Part shown: positions 32,620 to 40,550 of the stretch, piece by piece
Layout of the letters: each line of letters starts with the position of its first letter
Position numbering within the stretch: the first letter of the stretch is position 1
Assembly (NCBI GenBank): GCA_045110515.1
Contig: JBGCGD010000011.1
Span: forward strand, 160,252 to 224,251
Source: Granulosicoccus sp045110515
GTDB taxonomy: Bacteria > Pseudomonadota > Gammaproteobacteria > Granulosicoccales > Granulosicoccaceae
Length of the DNA stretch: 64,000 nt
Direction of reading: 5' to 3'
The notes under the pieces: model-generated
Databases searched by the model: none
The model's input: only the letters and a program-made list of their open reading frames with translations
What the model was told of the DNA's origin: nothing
Made by a program: the position numbers and the translations under genes

Positions 32620-33372
32620 TTAAGCGGTAGCCACTTCTCGAGTCTCTTCTTCGTCGGCACCAGCGGTTGTTGTCTCGATAGAGGAGAGCAACTTGGAGTC
32701 GACTTTCGGTGCAGTAGACGGTTCGTCCGACTTAGCTTCCATTTCATCAGCCCATGTGCGTAATTCGCGATAGGCCGCTAGCAGACTGGCAGCTTGCTCT
32801 TTCAGCTCGGAAAGGGTTTCGAGCTCTTCTTTTTGCTGCTTGGATTCTTTCTTGAGCTTTCGATTAGCGTCTTCAGCAGTCTTACGCGCATTCGCCTCGT
32901 CCAGCTTCTGCTTCTTCAGCGTCTTAAGCTTTTTGAGGATGTTGTCCGGTGTATCGGCCAAAGCCGTGTTTATCGCTTTGAGCTCTTTCTGCTTTTCATC
33001 GACTTGGCGCTTGGCTTTTTGTAGTGCGTCAGTGTTGTCTTTTCGGCCAATGCTCAGGGCATGTTCGGCGGCTTCTTTAGATCGAATGGCTTCGTCTCGT
33101 TGGGCCTCGGCTTCGCCTTTAGCTTTGAGGGTCTTTTTGACTTCACCCTGCATTGCACCGATTTCTTCAGAGGCCCGGTTACGAGTCTCTGCCATGTTGG
33201 CATCGGCGTCAGTGGATCGCTTGATGGCTTGATCAAGTGCAGATCTTAAATCTTCGGCAGTAAAGTCTTCCTTTAACTTTAGGGCAGAAGCGGCTTCATT
33301 CATCAGCACTTGCTTGCTGATGGCTAGGTCTTTCCAAATTCTCAGTTGCTGTTCGCTGTCGGCTTGACTCAC
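32620..33372 (-). CDS. Coiled-coil protein of unknown function
   Basis: A 250-residue cytoplasmic protein with no signal peptide or membrane segment. The N-terminal about 55 residues (WKDLAISKQVLMNEAASALKL and a following helix) look like a small conserved helical domain. Residues about 60-205 form one long, highly charged coiled coil rich in Lys, Glu and Ala. The C-terminal 45 residues are acidic and probably disordered. The N-terminal part resembles a conserved gammaproteobacterial hypothetical family that I cannot name. It is a single gene, separated from its downstream neighbour by strong hairpins. Structural or scaffolding function is only a guess. Confidence 0.75.
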   Translation of the reverse strand: MSQADSEQQLRIWKDLAISKQVLMNEAASALKLKEDFTAEDLRSALDQAIKRSTDADANMAETRNRASEEIGAMQGEVKKTLKAKGEAEAQRDEAIRSKEAAEHALSIGRKDNTDALQKAKRQVDEKQKELKAINTALADTPDNILKKLKTLKKQKLDEANARKTAEDANRKLKKESKQQKEELETLSELKEQAASLLAAYRELRTWADEMEAKSDEPSTAPKVDSKLLSSIETTTAGADEEETREVATA

Positions 33373-33656
33373 GTAATAATCTCTTGAACGAAAAGGGTGG
33401 ATAACCGGACCTTAGGACAAGTCCAGGAATCGGTTGAGTTTTAATGATTAAGGTGGCTGGGTGATTTTAAGTGTCTAACTATTCGATATGAAGCCTAAAA
33501 AGGTATTACCATCGGTGTTTCTGATGTGTTGTGGGCATATTAGCCTTGGCCTTTTTCCAAAATCACATGTGACGAACGCGATTCCGGCCCGACACAACTC
33601 CCAAGTATACTGCTTTTTCTCGTCGCAATCAGCTCTCATCTTAGACACTCGCCGTA

Positions 33657-34898
33657 ATGCGTGATCAATTACTGACATTTTGGCGATTTTTGGGCCGCAA
33701 TGCACGCTGGCTGGCGGGTGGCGTACTGCTGACTTTTGCCTCAAGTGTCGGCCAAACGTTCTTCATTGCCAGCTTCGCCGGCGATATTCGCGCTGACTAT
33801 GGTTTATCACATGGTGGATTTGGCATGGTCTACATGCTGGCCACGCTCGCAAGTGCCGCCACGTTGGTATCAGTCGGCCGGGTACTCGATTCTGTGCCCG
33901 TTTATAAGGTTGCAGCTGTATCCATTGTGTGTCTCGCCGGAGCAGCCTTTCTCATGGCCACGGCCCACACGGTTTCTTTGCTGTTGTTATCTATCTACTT
34001 TTTACGATTGTTTGGCCAAGGAATGATGACCCACACGGCAATGGTTGCGATGGGTAAATGGTTTGTCGCGGAGCGGGGCCGGGCGGTTTCAATTACCACT
34101 ACGGGTCATCAATTGGGCGAGGGAGTTCTGCCCATTGTGCTCGTGTCTTTGTTGATGCTGGCTGATTGGCGCACCGCTTGGCAGATGGCGGGTTTAATTC
34201 TAATTCTGCTGGTTTTGCCGCTCAGCTTCATTAGCCTGGCAAAACCGAGAACTCCCTCTACTCAAGATCTTGTCTTTGCCGAGAGAGGGCGCCAGTGGCG
34301 GCGGTCCGAAGTTCTTAAAGACGCACCGTTCTGGGCTGTGTGCACGGGTGTTCTGGCACCCTCATTTATCGGAACCTCGGTGTTTTTTCATCAGGTTCAT
34401 TTAAGTGAGCTCAAACTGTGGTCATCGGGAGTTGTGGCTGGTTCCTTTTCTGTTATGGCAATTACATCGGTCGTTGTAGGACTGATTACCGGTCAGTTGA
34501 TTGACAGATTCACAGCCCGTCGCCTTCTGCCATTTTTTTTGTTTCCTTTAGCCATTGGCTGCGCATTTTTATCGGTCGCACAGCAAAGCTTCAGCATGGC
34601 TATATTTATGTTTCTTTTAGGCAGCTCTTACGGGGTATCGGGCGCTGTTTTCGGTGCAATTTGGCCAGAGGTTTATGGCACGCGGCATTTGGGTGCCATT
34701 CGAGCGGTAGTCTCAGCTGCTATGGTGTTCGCCTCCGCACTGGGACCGGGCTTGACGGGATGGCTAATCGATATTGGCGTTGGATTTGAAACACAACTAC
34801 TTATAATGAGTGGGTATTGCTTGGCGACCATGTTGGTCTTATTCCGAGTGTCGAAACAATTGCAGCTGCGATTAGCCCTTGTCGCGCAGACAACGTAA
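33657..34898 (+). CDS. MFS transporter
   Basis: A 413-residue major facilitator superfamily protein with 12 hydrophobic segments. The N-half shows SSVGQTFFIASFAGDIRADYGLSHGGFGMVYMLATLASA, the usual monocarboxylate-type MFS opening. The cytoplasmic loop between TM6 and TM7 is short and basic. The closest group by eye is the nitrate/oxalate-formate or MCT-like group, but substrate assignment is not supported. It converges with the AEC transporter gene (16 bp between stops). Confidence 0.85.
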   Translation: MRDQLLTFWRFLGRNARWLAGGVLLTFASSVGQTFFIASFAGDIRADYGLSHGGFGMVYMLATLASAATLVSVGRVLDSVPVYKVAAVSIVCLAGAAFLMATAHTVSLLLLSIYFLRLFGQGMMTHTAMVAMGKWFVAERGRAVSITTTGHQLGEGVLPIVLVSLLMLADWRTAWQMAGLILILLVLPLSFISLAKPRTPSTQDLVFAERGRQWRRSEVLKDAPFWAVCTGVLAPSFIGTSVFFHQVHLSELKLWSSGVVAGSFSVMAITSVVVGLITGQLIDRFTARRLLPFFLFPLAIGCAFLSVAQQSFSMAIFMFLLGSSYGVSGAVFGAIWPEVYGTRHLGAIRAVVSAAMVFASALGPGLTGWLIDIGVGFETQLLIMSGYCLATMLVLFRVSKQLQLRLALVAQTT

Positions 34899-34913
34899 CG
34901 TCGTTTCTCCAAC

Positions 34914-35858
34914 TTAGATAAGACGATTAGTTGCCAGATACAAATAAACTGTAACGGTAAGCAGAGAACATAGAGTGGAGAGAACTACGGCACTGGACGC
35001 TCGCTCTTCCCATACGCTGTATTGCTGAGCAATAACGAATACGTTGGTAGCGGATGGCAGAGCGGCTAATAACACCGCGGAATAAACCCAGACATCGTTG
35101 ATATTGGGTATCTGCGTCACGAGCACATAAATAAGCAACGGATGCACGAACAATTTGATGGGAATCAAATAGCTAAGCTCGACCGGGATTCGTTTAAGGG
35201 GTCTTATTGCCGCAGTAACTCCCATGGCGAATAAAGCGCACGGAGCTGCGGCATTGGACAAGGACAGTAAAAACTGATCGATGGTGGTGGGTAGTTGCAC
35301 TTTCATCCAGGCGCAAGCCATACCTGCAAGCGTTGCCAGAATAAACGGATGTGTAATTATCTTATGGGCGATGCTTGACACAATGGACCAAACTCTTTGG
35401 GGCTTTTTACTACCAATGGCCATTAGGGTGGGCGCCAACGTGAAGTGCATGGCATTGTCTAGGCAAAAGACAAGCGCAACAGGCACACCTGCCTCAGGGC
35501 CGAAGGCCGCAATGGCCAATGGCGGCCCCATATAACCAATGTTTCCATAAGCGCCAGCGAAACCTTGCACCGTGGCTGAAGACGTATCAGCTTTTCTTAA
35601 AAGTTTGGCTATACAAAAACACAGTAGAAAAATTAAGAATGTACCTAGGGTGGTATTAATCAAGAAGCGAGTATTCGCAAATTCTGAAACTGGTGTATCG
35701 CTCAGCAATCTGAATATAAGTGCGGGCAGGGCGATATAAACAATAAAAAAATTTAACCAGGCCAGCCCTTCAATAGGAATTTTTTTCAGGCGGCCCGCTA
35801 GGTAGCCTAGAAAAACTAGTCCGAATAGTGGTAGTACCAGGCCCGCTACTTGTTGCAT
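34914..35858 (-). CDS. AEC family transporter
   Basis: A 314-residue inner-membrane transporter of the auxin efflux carrier family with about ten hydrophobic segments. The start VLPLFGLVFLGYLAGRLKKIP, and the later NIGYMGPPLAIAAFG and LPSATNVFVIAQQY, are typical of the family; the LP(S/A)xxN segment carries the proposed substrate-binding Asn. Bacterial members move malonate, malate or other organic acids. It is the last of three leftward genes (22 bp after the FAD-linked dehydrogenase), suggesting transport of the hydroxy- or dicarboxylic acid that those enzymes use. Confidence 0.88.
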   Translation of the reverse strand: MQQVAGLVLPLFGLVFLGYLAGRLKKIPIEGLAWLNFFIVYIALPALIFRLLSDTPVSEFANTRFLINTTLGTFLIFLLCFCIAKLLRKADTSSATVQGFAGAYGNIGYMGPPLAIAAFGPEAGVPVALVFCLDNAMHFTLAPTLMAIGSKKPQRVWSIVSSIAHKIITHPFILATLAGMACAWMKVQLPTTIDQFLLSLSNAAAPCALFAMGVTAAIRPLKRIPVELSYLIPIKLFVHPLLIYVLVTQIPNINDVWVYSAVLLAALPSATNVFVIAQQYSVWEERASSAVVLSTLCSLLTVTVYLYLATNRLI

Positions 35859-35880
35859 AGTAAATAGGGTTAAGTAGCGT

Positions 35881-37311
35881 TTATATGATTTTGCCAGGAT
35901 TCAGGATGCCTGAAGAATCAAGCGAGTTCTTCAAGGTTTTCATCAAGGCAATTTCCTCTGGCGTTCTGGAATGGTGTAGATACGCTTTTTTGCTGAGACC
36001 GATACCGTGTTCAGCAGAGATCGATCCGCCCAGCTTTTTCAAAGGTGAATACACAATGTCGTTACTCATGGATTGCCATTGAGTGAATTCTGCTTCACTT
36101 AGTGGTGAGTCTGTGGGGGGCGCAACCAGCACGTGAAGATTGCCGTCCGCTAGATGTCCGTATACGTAAACAATCACACCCGGCCAGCGTTGTTCAAGTT
36201 GTCCAATGGTACTTTCAACATAGTGGTTCATATCGGCGATAGGTAGGCTGATGTCGTAGACGAAAACGGGATCATGACTCAGAGCGATGTCAATATGCTC
36301 TCTTATGTGCCAGATATTTGCGCGCTCTTTTTGCGATTGGGCAATCACCGCGTCCTGAATTAATCCACTGTTCAGGGCTTTTTCCAAGGCGTGTTGAAAA
36401 TCTGCGGATGAGTTCTCGGCAGTGTTGCTACGAGTCTCTGCAATGGCATAAATAGGATAACTTGCCGGCAGAGGTGCGACACTTGTGCCGTCCAGTTGCG
36501 CGTTGGTATTTAATTGATAGAAGGGTTGCCATATAACTTCAAAGGCATCTAGGTTTCCATTTAAGGAGGCACTGAATTCGCCTAATAATTCGCATACGTT
36601 TTCGAAAGATGCAAATGCCATCAATGCCGTATTGATGTGTGGAGTGGCAGGTCTCAGTCGAAGAACAGCGCGTGTAATGGTGCCTAGAGTACCCTCGCTT
36701 CCTATGAATAAATGTTTCAAATCATAGCCGGCGTTGTTCTTCATCATTTGGTTTAACGATGAAAGGACGGTGCCATCGGCTAGAACAACCTCCAGTCCTA
36801 ACACTTGCTCTCGTGTCATTCCGTAACGCAGTACGGATAGGCCTCCAGCATTCGTTGAGATGTTTCCGCCTATCGTGCAAGAACCGCGAGCACCTAAGTC
36901 AAGACCGAACTGTAAGTTTGCGTCTGCTGCAGCTTCTTGAACGTTTTGCAGAACGGCGCCCGCCTGAACGAGCATGGTACGACCTTTTTCATCGATGGAT
37001 TCAATGTGGTTTTGGCGCTCCAGCGATAAGATGATGTCATCGCTCGTGGTACGGTTGCCATCCACCAGCCCCGTGACTCCACCGTGAGTAACCACTGTTT
37101 GTGATTGCTCGTGGCACAGTTTTAAAACGGCTGACGTCTCGGCAGTATTGGCCGGCCTGACAATGGCTTTGGCAACGAGGGGAGTGCTGTCCCAGAAATG
37201 TGTTGCGCGCTGCGAGACTTGTTCCCCGCGAAGTACGTTTGATTGTCCTACTATATTCGAGAGTGCTTCTAATAAGCACTCACGATTAGTCGTTCTGACG
37301 TTGTCAATCAC
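35881..37311 (-). CDS. FAD-linked 2-hydroxyacid dehydrogenase (GlcD/D-2-hydroxyglutarate type)
   Basis: A 476-residue flavoprotein with a VAO-type FAD-binding domain (about 40-225). It holds VVTHGGVTGLVDG, a diphosphate-binding loop, and GARGSCTIGGNISTNAGG, typical of the family. A C-terminal FAD-oxidase domain ends with metal-site pieces VYGHLADGNLHV and AEHGIGLSK. The family includes D-lactate, glycolate and D-2-hydroxyglutarate dehydrogenases. Overlap of four bases with the glutaryl-CoA dehydrogenase gene favours a substrate linked to glutarate or lysine breakdown, such as D-2-hydroxyglutarate, but this is inference. Confidence 0.88.
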   Translation of the reverse strand: MIDNVRTTNRECLLEALSNIVGQSNVLRGEQVSQRATHFWDSTPLVAKAIVRPANTAETSAVLKLCHEQSQTVVTHGGVTGLVDGNRTTSDDIILSLERQNHIESIDEKGRTMLVQAGAVLQNVQEAAADANLQFGLDLGARGSCTIGGNISTNAGGLSVLRYGMTREQVLGLEVVLADGTVLSSLNQMMKNNAGYDLKHLFIGSEGTLGTITRAVLRLRPATPHINTALMAFASFENVCELLGEFSASLNGNLDAFEVIWQPFYQLNTNAQLDGTSVAPLPASYPIYAIAETRSNTAENSSADFQHALEKALNSGLIQDAVIAQSQKERANIWHIREHIDIALSHDPVFVYDISLPIADMNHYVESTIGQLEQRWPGVIVYVYGHLADGNLHVLVAPPTDSPLSEAEFTQWQSMSNDIVYSPLKKLGGSISAEHGIGLSKKAYLHHSRTPEEIALMKTLKNSLDSSGILNPGKII

Positions 37312-38543
37312 GTAAAAGCTTGCAACCCGGTCTGGCAGCGTCCTAGTATTAGGGCATGGACATCGTGTGTGCCTTCATAGGTATTTACAGCTTCAAGGTT
37401 CATGACGTGACGAATAACATGGTACTCATCTGAAACGCCATTACCCCCCAGCATATCCCGGGCTTGTCGCGCTATGTCTAATGCCTTTCCTGCATTGTTA
37501 CGTTTCATTAGCGAGATGAATTCAGCTGAAGCATTTCCAGCATCCATCAGTCTGCCCAAACGCAGCGAACCTTGCAGACCGAGAGTTGTTTCGGTTTGCA
37601 TATCAGCTAACTTTTTTTGAATAAGCTGATTAGCTGCTAGCGGTTTGCCAAATTGCTTACGATCCAGAGTGTAGGTACGGGCTTGATGCCAACAGGCTTC
37701 GGCCGCACCGATTGCGCCCCAGCTGATGCCGTAGCGGGCACGATTCAAACACCCAAACGGGCCTGCAAGCCCGGTGGCATTCGGTAACAATTTATCCTCA
37801 CCGACAAATGCATCTTGCAGTTGGATCATGCCTGTGATCGAAGCACGCAAGGAAAACTTGCCTTCAATTTTCGGAGTGCTGAGCCCTGGGTTATCCCGGT
37901 CAACCAAGAAACCTTTTATTTTTCCATCGTGTGCATCTGACTTAGCCCAGACAACGCAAACATCGGCGATAGGGGAGTTGGTAATCCAGTTCTTTGCACC
38001 ACTTAATGAGTAACCTCCATCGACTTTCGTGGCTCGAGTAACCATGCTTGATGGATCCGAACCATGATCCGGTTCTGTGAGTCCGAAACAGCCGACCCAT
38101 TCACCTGAGGCAAGCTTGGGGAGATAGTGTTGTCGTTGCTCTTCGGATCCATAGGCAAAAATAGGATGCATGACGAGGGATGATTGCACGGACATCGCAG
38201 AACGATAGCCTGAATCGACGCGTTCAACTTCTCGAGCAACCAGACCGTAGCTAACGTACGAGGCCGCCGCACAGCCATATTCCTCGGGGAGCGTCATGCC
38301 AAGTAACCCTAAGCTTCCAAACTCAGTCATGATTTCTCGATCAAAGCGTTCGTGTCGATTGGCTTCGACAACACGATCCATCAAAGCACTTTGGCAGTAG
38401 TCTCTTGCAGTGTCCTTTATGAGGCGCTCATCATCGTCAAGTTGTTGATCAAGAAGGGCCATGTCGTCCCACACGGGTTGAACAGGCTTAGCGCGCGCAG
38501 CCTCGGGCGTCATATGTGAAACAGACTCGGGGTTAGCAGCCAT
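37308..38543 (-). CDS. gcdH: Glutaryl-CoA dehydrogenase
   Basis: A 411-residue acyl-CoA dehydrogenase that oxidises and decarboxylates glutaryl-CoA to crotonyl-CoA in lysine and tryptophan breakdown. The GCDH-specific features seen are the segment EVERVDSGYRSAMSVQSSLVM, CFGLTEPDHGSDP and the catalytic-base region VNTYEGTHDVHALILGR, with Glu in YEGTHD. The length fits (about 390) with a polar N-terminal extension of about 20 residues. It heads a three-gene leftward operon and is divergent from the adaptor gene at 38669. It could also act on a close dicarboxyl-CoA. Confidence 0.92.
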   Translation of the reverse strand: MAANPESVSHMTPEAARAKPVQPVWDDMALLDQQLDDDERLIKDTARDYCQSALMDRVVEANRHERFDREIMTEFGSLGLLGMTLPEEYGCAAASYVSYGLVAREVERVDSGYRSAMSVQSSLVMHPIFAYGSEEQRQHYLPKLASGEWVGCFGLTEPDHGSDPSSMVTRATKVDGGYSLSGAKNWITNSPIADVCVVWAKSDAHDGKIKGFLVDRDNPGLSTPKIEGKFSLRASITGMIQLQDAFVGEDKLLPNATGLAGPFGCLNRARYGISWGAIGAAEACWHQARTYTLDRKQFGKPLAANQLIQKKLADMQTETTLGLQGSLRLGRLMDAGNASAEFISLMKRNNAGKALDIARQARDMLGGNGVSDEYHVIRHVMNLEAVNTYEGTHDVHALILGRCQTGLQAFT

Positions 38544-38668
38544 ATCAATCTCCTCTAATCAGGGTTCTTATTGTAGCCCTAAGCGGCATTGCTTGGGCAA
38601 TCATGGGCAAAGTGGGTGGCCTGTAAGTTGCAAATTTGCATACGACAGAACCAAATTACGGATCCCCA

Positions 38669-40549
38669 ATGAATTCAGAAGTGCTTAGCGATTCGACAGC
38701 ACCATCAGAGGCAGGTGAACTTGATGCCGGCACAAGTTGGTTACGATGGCTTTCGATGCTGCTTAATGACCGTCAATGGTTGGGGTTATTCGAGTTTGGT
38801 CCCGAGCCTGCTGTTTTGTTAAGGCGACATGGTTGCCCAGAAAATTTCGTACCGCCGGAACAAGCATTGGCGTTGGCGAGGAAATCTCGCACCACGGCCT
38901 CCCCGATAGCGATCAAGTTACCGAAAAGCTCACTTGAGAATGCACCTGAAGTAACGTTGACCGCTCTACCGCTCAATGAATCTTGCGACAGAATCTTACT
39001 AATTCAGGGAACAATGCAAAGTGCTGAACAACAAGCCGGCATGTTTCGTCTCTGCCAGTGGGCTGGTGAGCGGTTTGACTTGAACCCTGAGCAGGCAGGT
39101 CATGAGTCAGTTAACCAGTCACAGGGTTTGGATGCATTGCCTTCGGCAGTGCTTAAAGCCTCTTTCGAGCATGAAACACCTCATGCAATGGCACTGTCCA
39201 TTGTTAATACCGTAAAGCGCCTGTGTGGATGCTCTAGGGTAACGTTAGCAACTCTGGAGGCAGGTTCGACGGCAAATTCGCTTTCTATTATGGCCATGTC
39301 CGACCAGGCTCAGATAGACGCTCGTAAAGTATTGCCTGCCAAGCTGACCGCCTCAATGCGAGAGCGTCTCGTGCAGTCCGAAGTGAGCGCGATTTCAGCT
39401 GATCAGGCAGGTGAATTATCAGATCAATATCCCCATACTGTGTCGTTGTATCGTGATTATGGTGAGAACCCTTCGCTTGGCGTTGTGCATCCGCTCAGCG
39501 ATGCGAGAAAAAGAGCTTCCCTGCAGCGTCGTAGATCAACGCAAGCCTATTCAGTTGTGCTTCTTGAACGACCGGCTGGTCAGCCGTTTACTGAAGTGCA
39601 GCAGAAGGCGATTCAAACACTGCTGGCCCCATCCTTGGATTTACTGACGCGGCGAATTGATGAGCAGCGAAGCATTTGGATGCGCTTGAGACACTATGGC
39701 GCGACAAAACTCAATCATCGCAGCTTGAAAGATGTGGGAATTCGCCACCCCGGGTGGAGCCTTGCGGCTCTAGCGGTAGTTGGAAGTTTACTGATTCCTA
39801 TCGAACACCGATTCACAGCTCGAGCAGCGATTGAGGCTAAAGACCTTCAGGTCATTATTGCGCCACAGAACGGCTTTGTTGCAACCTCGCATACACGAGC
39901 CGGTGAAAACGTTAAGAAGGGACAACTTTTAGCAACGCTTGATGCCCAGGATCTGAATTTGGCGGTGAATAAATGGGAAAGCGAAAGAATCAAAAACGAA
40001 CAAGCCGTCGATTTGGCATTGGCTACTCGTGACCGCGTTGCTCTTGGACGTCTTAGAGCGGATACAGCCAGGATAGCAGCGGAACAGGCATTAGTAGAGA
40101 GGCAGCTTGAACGCGCTGAATTGAGGGCACCGTTTGATGGTGTTGTGCTAAGTGGAGACTTTAGTCAACGCTTAGGATCGGCAGTAAAACAGGGAGATAC
40201 ACTATTTACGATAGCTGCAACCGATGAATACCGTCTTGTCTTAGACATTAAAGAAAACGATGTGGGACTGGTTAACGCCGGGCAGCAAGCTGACGTGCGT
40301 ATGACAGCCTTGCCGAATCAAACTTGGCACGCATCGGTAGAGTCTGTACTCCCGGTTGCAACCAGCACAGAGGGCAGTAATGTTTTCAGAGTTCCGGCAA
40401 AACTGGATGAACGACCTGACGCCTTACTTCCGGGAATGGAAGGTGTGGCTAAGGTACACGCTGGCTCGCGATCTCTAGCATGGGTTTACACGCGCAATTT
40501 ACGTGAAAAAGCCAAAGTTCTGGCTTGGCGTATGGGTGTGATTCGATAG
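38669..40549 (+). CDS. GAF-domain HlyD-family membrane fusion protein
   Basis: A 626-residue two-part protein. The N-terminal cytoplasmic half (about 1-340) has an opening domain of unknown fold and a GAF-like region (about 165-330) in which FEHETPHAMALSIVNTVKRLCGCSRVTLATLE can be read. One membrane segment follows (about 361-378, SLAALAVVGSLLIPI). The periplasmic half is an HlyD/RND adaptor with a biotinyl-lipoyl part (IIAPQNGFVATSHTRAGENVKKGQLLATLD), a short coiled coil and a beta-barrel. A sensory GAF domain on an adaptor is unusual. The ATG at 38669 is chosen over a TTG at 38636. It ends one base before the M50 gene. Confidence 0.82.
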   Translation: MNSEVLSDSTAPSEAGELDAGTSWLRWLSMLLNDRQWLGLFEFGPEPAVLLRRHGCPENFVPPEQALALARKSRTTASPIAIKLPKSSLENAPEVTLTALPLNESCDRILLIQGTMQSAEQQAGMFRLCQWAGERFDLNPEQAGHESVNQSQGLDALPSAVLKASFEHETPHAMALSIVNTVKRLCGCSRVTLATLEAGSTANSLSIMAMSDQAQIDARKVLPAKLTASMRERLVQSEVSAISADQAGELSDQYPHTVSLYRDYGENPSLGVVHPLSDARKRASLQRRRSTQAYSVVLLERPAGQPFTEVQQKAIQTLLAPSLDLLTRRIDEQRSIWMRLRHYGATKLNHRSLKDVGIRHPGWSLAALAVVGSLLIPIEHRFTARAAIEAKDLQVIIAPQNGFVATSHTRAGENVKKGQLLATLDAQDLNLAVNKWESERIKNEQAVDLALATRDRVALGRLRADTARIAAEQALVERQLERAELRAPFDGVVLSGDFSQRLGSAVKQGDTLFTIAATDEYRLVLDIKENDVGLVNAGQQADVRMTALPNQTWHASVESVLPVATSTEGSNVFRVPAKLDERPDALLPGMEGVAKVHAGSRSLAWVYTRNLREKAKVLAWRMGVIR

Positions 40550-40550
40550 C

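Noticed and set aside
33475..33744. Leftward frame of 89 codons overlapping the MFS gene start
   Set aside because: No ribosome-binding site, no recognisable motif, and it would overlap 88 bases of a certain gene.
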